Of a stretch of 33,374 nt of DNA, positions 31,307-33,374 are shown in pieces. Within the stretch, counting starts at the first letter, position 1; every line of letters begins with the position of its first letter. Under the pieces are notes generated by a model. That model did not search any database and was not told the DNA's origin. It saw only the letters and a program-made list of their open reading frames with translations. Source of the stretch: Gemmataceae bacterium. GTDB lineage: Bacteria > Planctomycetota > Planctomycetia > Gemmatales > Gemmataceae. The DNA lies in contig JAKEHV010000177.1 of NCBI GenBank assembly GCA_022614915.1, positions 1 to 33,374 on the forward strand. The letters run 5' to 3'. A program made the position numbers and the translations under genes.

Positions 31307-31840
31307 ATGGCCAAGGAACTGTCCGATCGACTATCCCTGCAAGAAGGCGACATTACCAAGCTCGCGGTGGACGCCATCGTCAACGCCGCCAACACGTCCC
31401 TCTTGGGCGGCGGCGGCGTGGACGGCGCGATCCACCGCGCCGCCGGGCGCGAGCTGTTGGCGGAATGCGAAACGCTCGGCGGCTGCCCGACCGGCGAAGC
31501 CAAGATCACCAAGGGCTACAAGCTTCCCGCCAAACACGTCATCCATACCGTCGGCCCCGTTTGGAACGGCGGCAAGCGCAACGAGGAAGAACTGCTTGCG
31601 TCGTGCTACCGCAATTCCCTCGCGCTGGCTCAAAAGCACGGGCAAAAGTCCATTGCCTTCCCCGCCATCAGCACCGGCGCTTACCGCTTTCCCATGGACC
31701 GCGCCGCCCGCATCGCCCTCACCGAGATCAACGCCTTCCTCGACGGCAACAAGGAATTCGAAAAAGTCGTCCTCGTCTGCTTCGGCCAGGATGCGTATCA
31801 AAGCTATCTCGATGCTTGGAAGAATTTAAGTAAGAGCTGA
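31307..31840 (+). CDS. Macrodomain protein, probable O-acetyl-ADP-ribose deacetylase (YmdB-like)
   Basis: A 177-residue stand-alone macrodomain that binds ADP-ribose. Motifs: [20 protein letters not shown] (the Asp and Asn that hold adenine and the distal ribose), the loop [14 protein letters not shown], and [12 protein letters not shown]. Bacterial relatives such as YmdB hydrolyse O-acetyl-ADP-ribose and mono-ADP-ribosyl groups, and YmdB also affects RNase III in E. coli. The ATG at 31307 lies eight bases after the SMP-30 gene. RNase PH is encoded 39 bases downstream. The pairing with an RNA-processing enzyme may be chance. Confidence 0.92.
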   Translation: MAKELSDRLSLQEGDITKLAVDAIVNAANTSLLGGGGVDGAIHRAAGRELLAECETLGGCPTGEAKITKGYKLPAKHVIHTVGPVWNGGKRNEEELLASCYRNSLALAQKHGQKSIAFPAISTGAYRFPMDRAARIALTEINAFLDGNKEFEKVVLVCFGQDAYQSYLDAWKNLSKS

Positions 31841-31879
31841 CGTGCAATCAAAAATCATCAATCCAAATTCGAAAATCCG

Positions 31880-32602
31880 ATGCGTACCCGCCGTCCCGAC
31901 GAAATCCGCCCTCTTTCCTTCCGCCGCAAGTACACCAAGCAAGCGCCCGGCAGCGTGCTCGTGTCGATGGGGCGCACGACGGTCCTGTGCACGTGCTGCG
32001 TTGACGAAAAGGTGCCGGATTTCCTGGTGGGCACCGGCAAAGGCTGGCTCAGCGCCGAATACGACATGCTGCCCGGCAGCACGCATTCGCGCAAGCCGCG
32101 CGACCGCGCCGGCAAGGTCGACGGCCGCTGCGTCGAGATCCAGCGCTTGATCGGCCGCAGTCTGCGCGCCGCCGTCCATCTCGACAAACTCGGCGAGCGC
32201 ACGCTCTGGCTCGATTGCGACGTGCTCGAAGCGGACGGCGGCACGCGCACCGCAAGCATCAACGGCGCCTTCGTCGCTCTAGTCGACGCGCTGCACTCGG
32301 TGAAATCACTCGGCCCTTTGAGCGACATCGTCAAGGACAGCGTGGCCGCGGTCAGCGTCGGCCTCCTGGGCGACGAGGAATTGCTCGACCTGGATTACGC
32401 CGAGGACAAGGACGCCGAGGTGGACCTCAACCTGGTGATGACGGGTGCCGGGCAATTCGTGGAAGTTCAAGGGACCGGGGAAGAGGCCACGTTCAGCCGG
32501 GCCCAGCTGGATCGGCTGCTCAAGTTGGGCAAGATTGGCATCGACGCCGTGACCGCGAAGCAAAAACGCGCGCTGGGCTCGCAGTGGCCTTTTCTTGGTT
32601 AG
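31880..32602 (+). CDS. rph: Ribonuclease PH
   Basis: A 240-residue phosphorolytic 3'-5' exoribonuclease that trims tRNA 3' ends. Family features include RPDEIRPLSF at the start, then GSVLVSMGRTTVLCT, AEYDMLPGSTHSR, EIQRLIGRSLRA and LDCDVLEADGGTRTASINGA. Arg-rich phosphate-binding residues (SRKPRDR, RTASI) are present. The length is normal. ATG at 31880. No ribosome site is obvious in the upstream CAAATTCGAAAATCCG, so initiation may be weak or leader-independent. Its position directly after the macrodomain gene suggests a shared transcript. Confidence 0.95.
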   Translation: MRTRRPDEIRPLSFRRKYTKQAPGSVLVSMGRTTVLCTCCVDEKVPDFLVGTGKGWLSAEYDMLPGSTHSRKPRDRAGKVDGRCVEIQRLIGRSLRAAVHLDKLGERTLWLDCDVLEADGGTRTASINGAFVALVDALHSVKSLGPLSDIVKDSVAAVSVGLLGDEELLDLDYAEDKDAEVDLNLVMTGAGQFVEVQGTGEEATFSRAQLDRLLKLGKIGIDAVTAKQKRALGSQWPFLG

Positions 32603-32864
32603 CAGTATTTGTCGGATTTCCAGGCTCACACCTCCACTGCATTCAAACCAACCCGCATTTCAGATCAAAAAAAAGTGAAAAGCTGGTTGAAAACTCACAA
32701 GTCGTTGTAAGTTAAGAATTTATATCCACCTGCACCCCCTCTCATTTCAGATTGCGTGTCAGTAGGCAAAGTGAATTGTCAAGAATGCTGGACGCCCGGG
32801 CTGCAATCTGCTATACCCCGCCCCCCCAATCGAGATTTGTTGGAAGTCCTTTGGAGGCGGACAG
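32603..32864. other. Intergenic stretch with possible promoter elements
   Basis: A-rich around 32660-32730, with a direct repeat CATTTCAGAT (about 32654 and 32742). TGGACG and TATACC, 17 bases apart (about 32788-32816), could be a promoter for the exported-protein gene. No ORF and no terminator hairpin with T-tract were seen. Confidence 0.35.
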
Positions 32865-33374
32865 ATGAGACGCACATTTTTCGCAATGTCGACCTTGACT
32901 ATCGTGGGCGCTGCCGTCTTGAGCCAACCATTGCCGGGCCGGGCGCAGGTCGGACCGGACGACAAAGGGTCCACGTTCAAGGACCCCCTGAGCGCTCCGT
33001 TGCCGGCCAAGCCAACCGGTCAGTCGATGGGCGGCGGCACCTACATCGAATCCGTGCTCAAGAAGTCGCCGATGGGCGCCGGGCAGCTGCCTTCTCCTCT
33101 CGCCCCTTCGGCGCCAGGGGTCGGCGCCGGCCAGATTTCCCAGCAGCTTGTGGAAAAACCGGACATCAACCAGGACATCCACGTCTCGAAGGAACAAGGC
33201 CCCTGGATGATCTTCGTGCAAAGCTACTCCGGCCCCGAAGCGGCGATCCTGGCCCGGCAAATGGTCGGTGAACTGCGCGGCACTTACAAACTGCCGGCCT
33301 TTACGTTCAATTACGGAACCGAGGAGCGTCGAAAGGAGCGCGAGCGCATCAAGGCGGAAATTGATCAGAAAAAG
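32865..33374 (+). CDS. Exported hypothetical protein with SPOR-like region (truncated by window end)
   Basis: The reading frame is open from ATG 32865 (after TTGGAGG) to the last base, giving at least 170 residues. A signal peptide (MRRTFFAMSTLTIVGAAVLS, cleavage near GRA) is followed by a Pro/Gly-rich linker. From about residue 118 (GPWMIFVQSYSGPEAAILAR then QMVGELRGTYKLPAFTFNYG) the pattern resembles a SPOR-type domain, which in other bacteria binds denuded peptidoglycan; this assignment is weak. A charged helix (EERRKERERIKAEIDQKK) runs off the edge. The N-terminus resembles that of the gene at 25119. Confidence 0.75.
   Translation, partial: MRRTFFAMSTLTIVGAAVLSQPLPGRAQVGPDDKGSTFKDPLSAPLPAKPTGQSMGGGTYIESVLKKSPMGAGQLPSPLAPSAPGVGAGQISQQLVEKPDINQDIHVSKEQGPWMIFVQSYSGPEAAILARQMVGELRGTYKLPAFTFNYGTEERRKERERIKAEIDQKK

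Noticed and set aside
1-33374. tRNA and rRNA genes
   Set aside because: No cloverleaf with a GGTTCGAATCC-type arm and no rRNA-like conserved stretch was seen by eye on either strand.

Overview
The window looks like chromosomal DNA from a GC-rich planctomycete, most likely of the Gemmata group. This is inferred from content, not from a database match. The pointers are duplicated OmpH/Skp-like proteins in front of lpxC, a secreted squalene-cyclase-repeat protein, Kelch/Fn3 and jelly-roll-type secreted proteins, a carboxypeptidase-regulatory-like lipoprotein, a HEAT-like segment inside a large exported protein, and many palindromic repeats, some read through inside genes.

Layout. 1-2.2 kb: a phosphohexomutase, then a small exported protein whose signal peptide is cut off by an in-frame TGA. 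2.2-8.4 kb: secreted proteins (Kelch+Fn3, squalene-cyclase-like, GH97 glycosidase) plus a small membrane protein coupled to the GH97 gene. 8.4-10.7 kb: an accessory patch with a TGATG-coupled pair of unknown proteins, an orphan HigA-type antitoxin and another unknown small protein. 10.8-15.7 kb: a 1032-residue exported protein with two pilin-like modules, then a minus-strand pair made of a YidD-like membrane protein and a protein with an Ala-rich, Cys-containing tail. 15.7-17.8 kb: a lipoprotein-type PCMT, then MeaB and a B12-binding domain. 17.9-21.7 kb: the minus-strand ompH-ompH-lpxC-Gfo/Idh cluster for outer-membrane and lipid A functions, with a good promoter. 22-25 kb: a lipoprotein, two methyltransferases and a GT2 glycosyltransferase, suggesting cell-surface glycan work. 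25-28.5 kb: a secreted protein, a small protein and an ArnT/PMT-like membrane glycosyltransferase. 28.6-33.4 kb: ROK kinase, csrA (promoter, long leader, terminator), SMP-30 lactonase, macrodomain protein, RNase PH, and the start of an exported protein that runs off the end.

The most unusual signal is a dense set of palindromic elements, about seventeen in 33 kb and of several unrelated sequences. In most of the larger ones each half is itself a mini-hairpin and the two halves face each other, like BIMEs made of paired REPs. Three of the families start with GTAG, the tetranucleotide typical of REPs mobilised by RAYT transposases. Some copies lie in frame inside genes (lpxC, meaB, the ArnT-like gene, the Cys-tail gene), and one lies in the overlap of two genes and is read in two frames. 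No RAYT gene is in the window.
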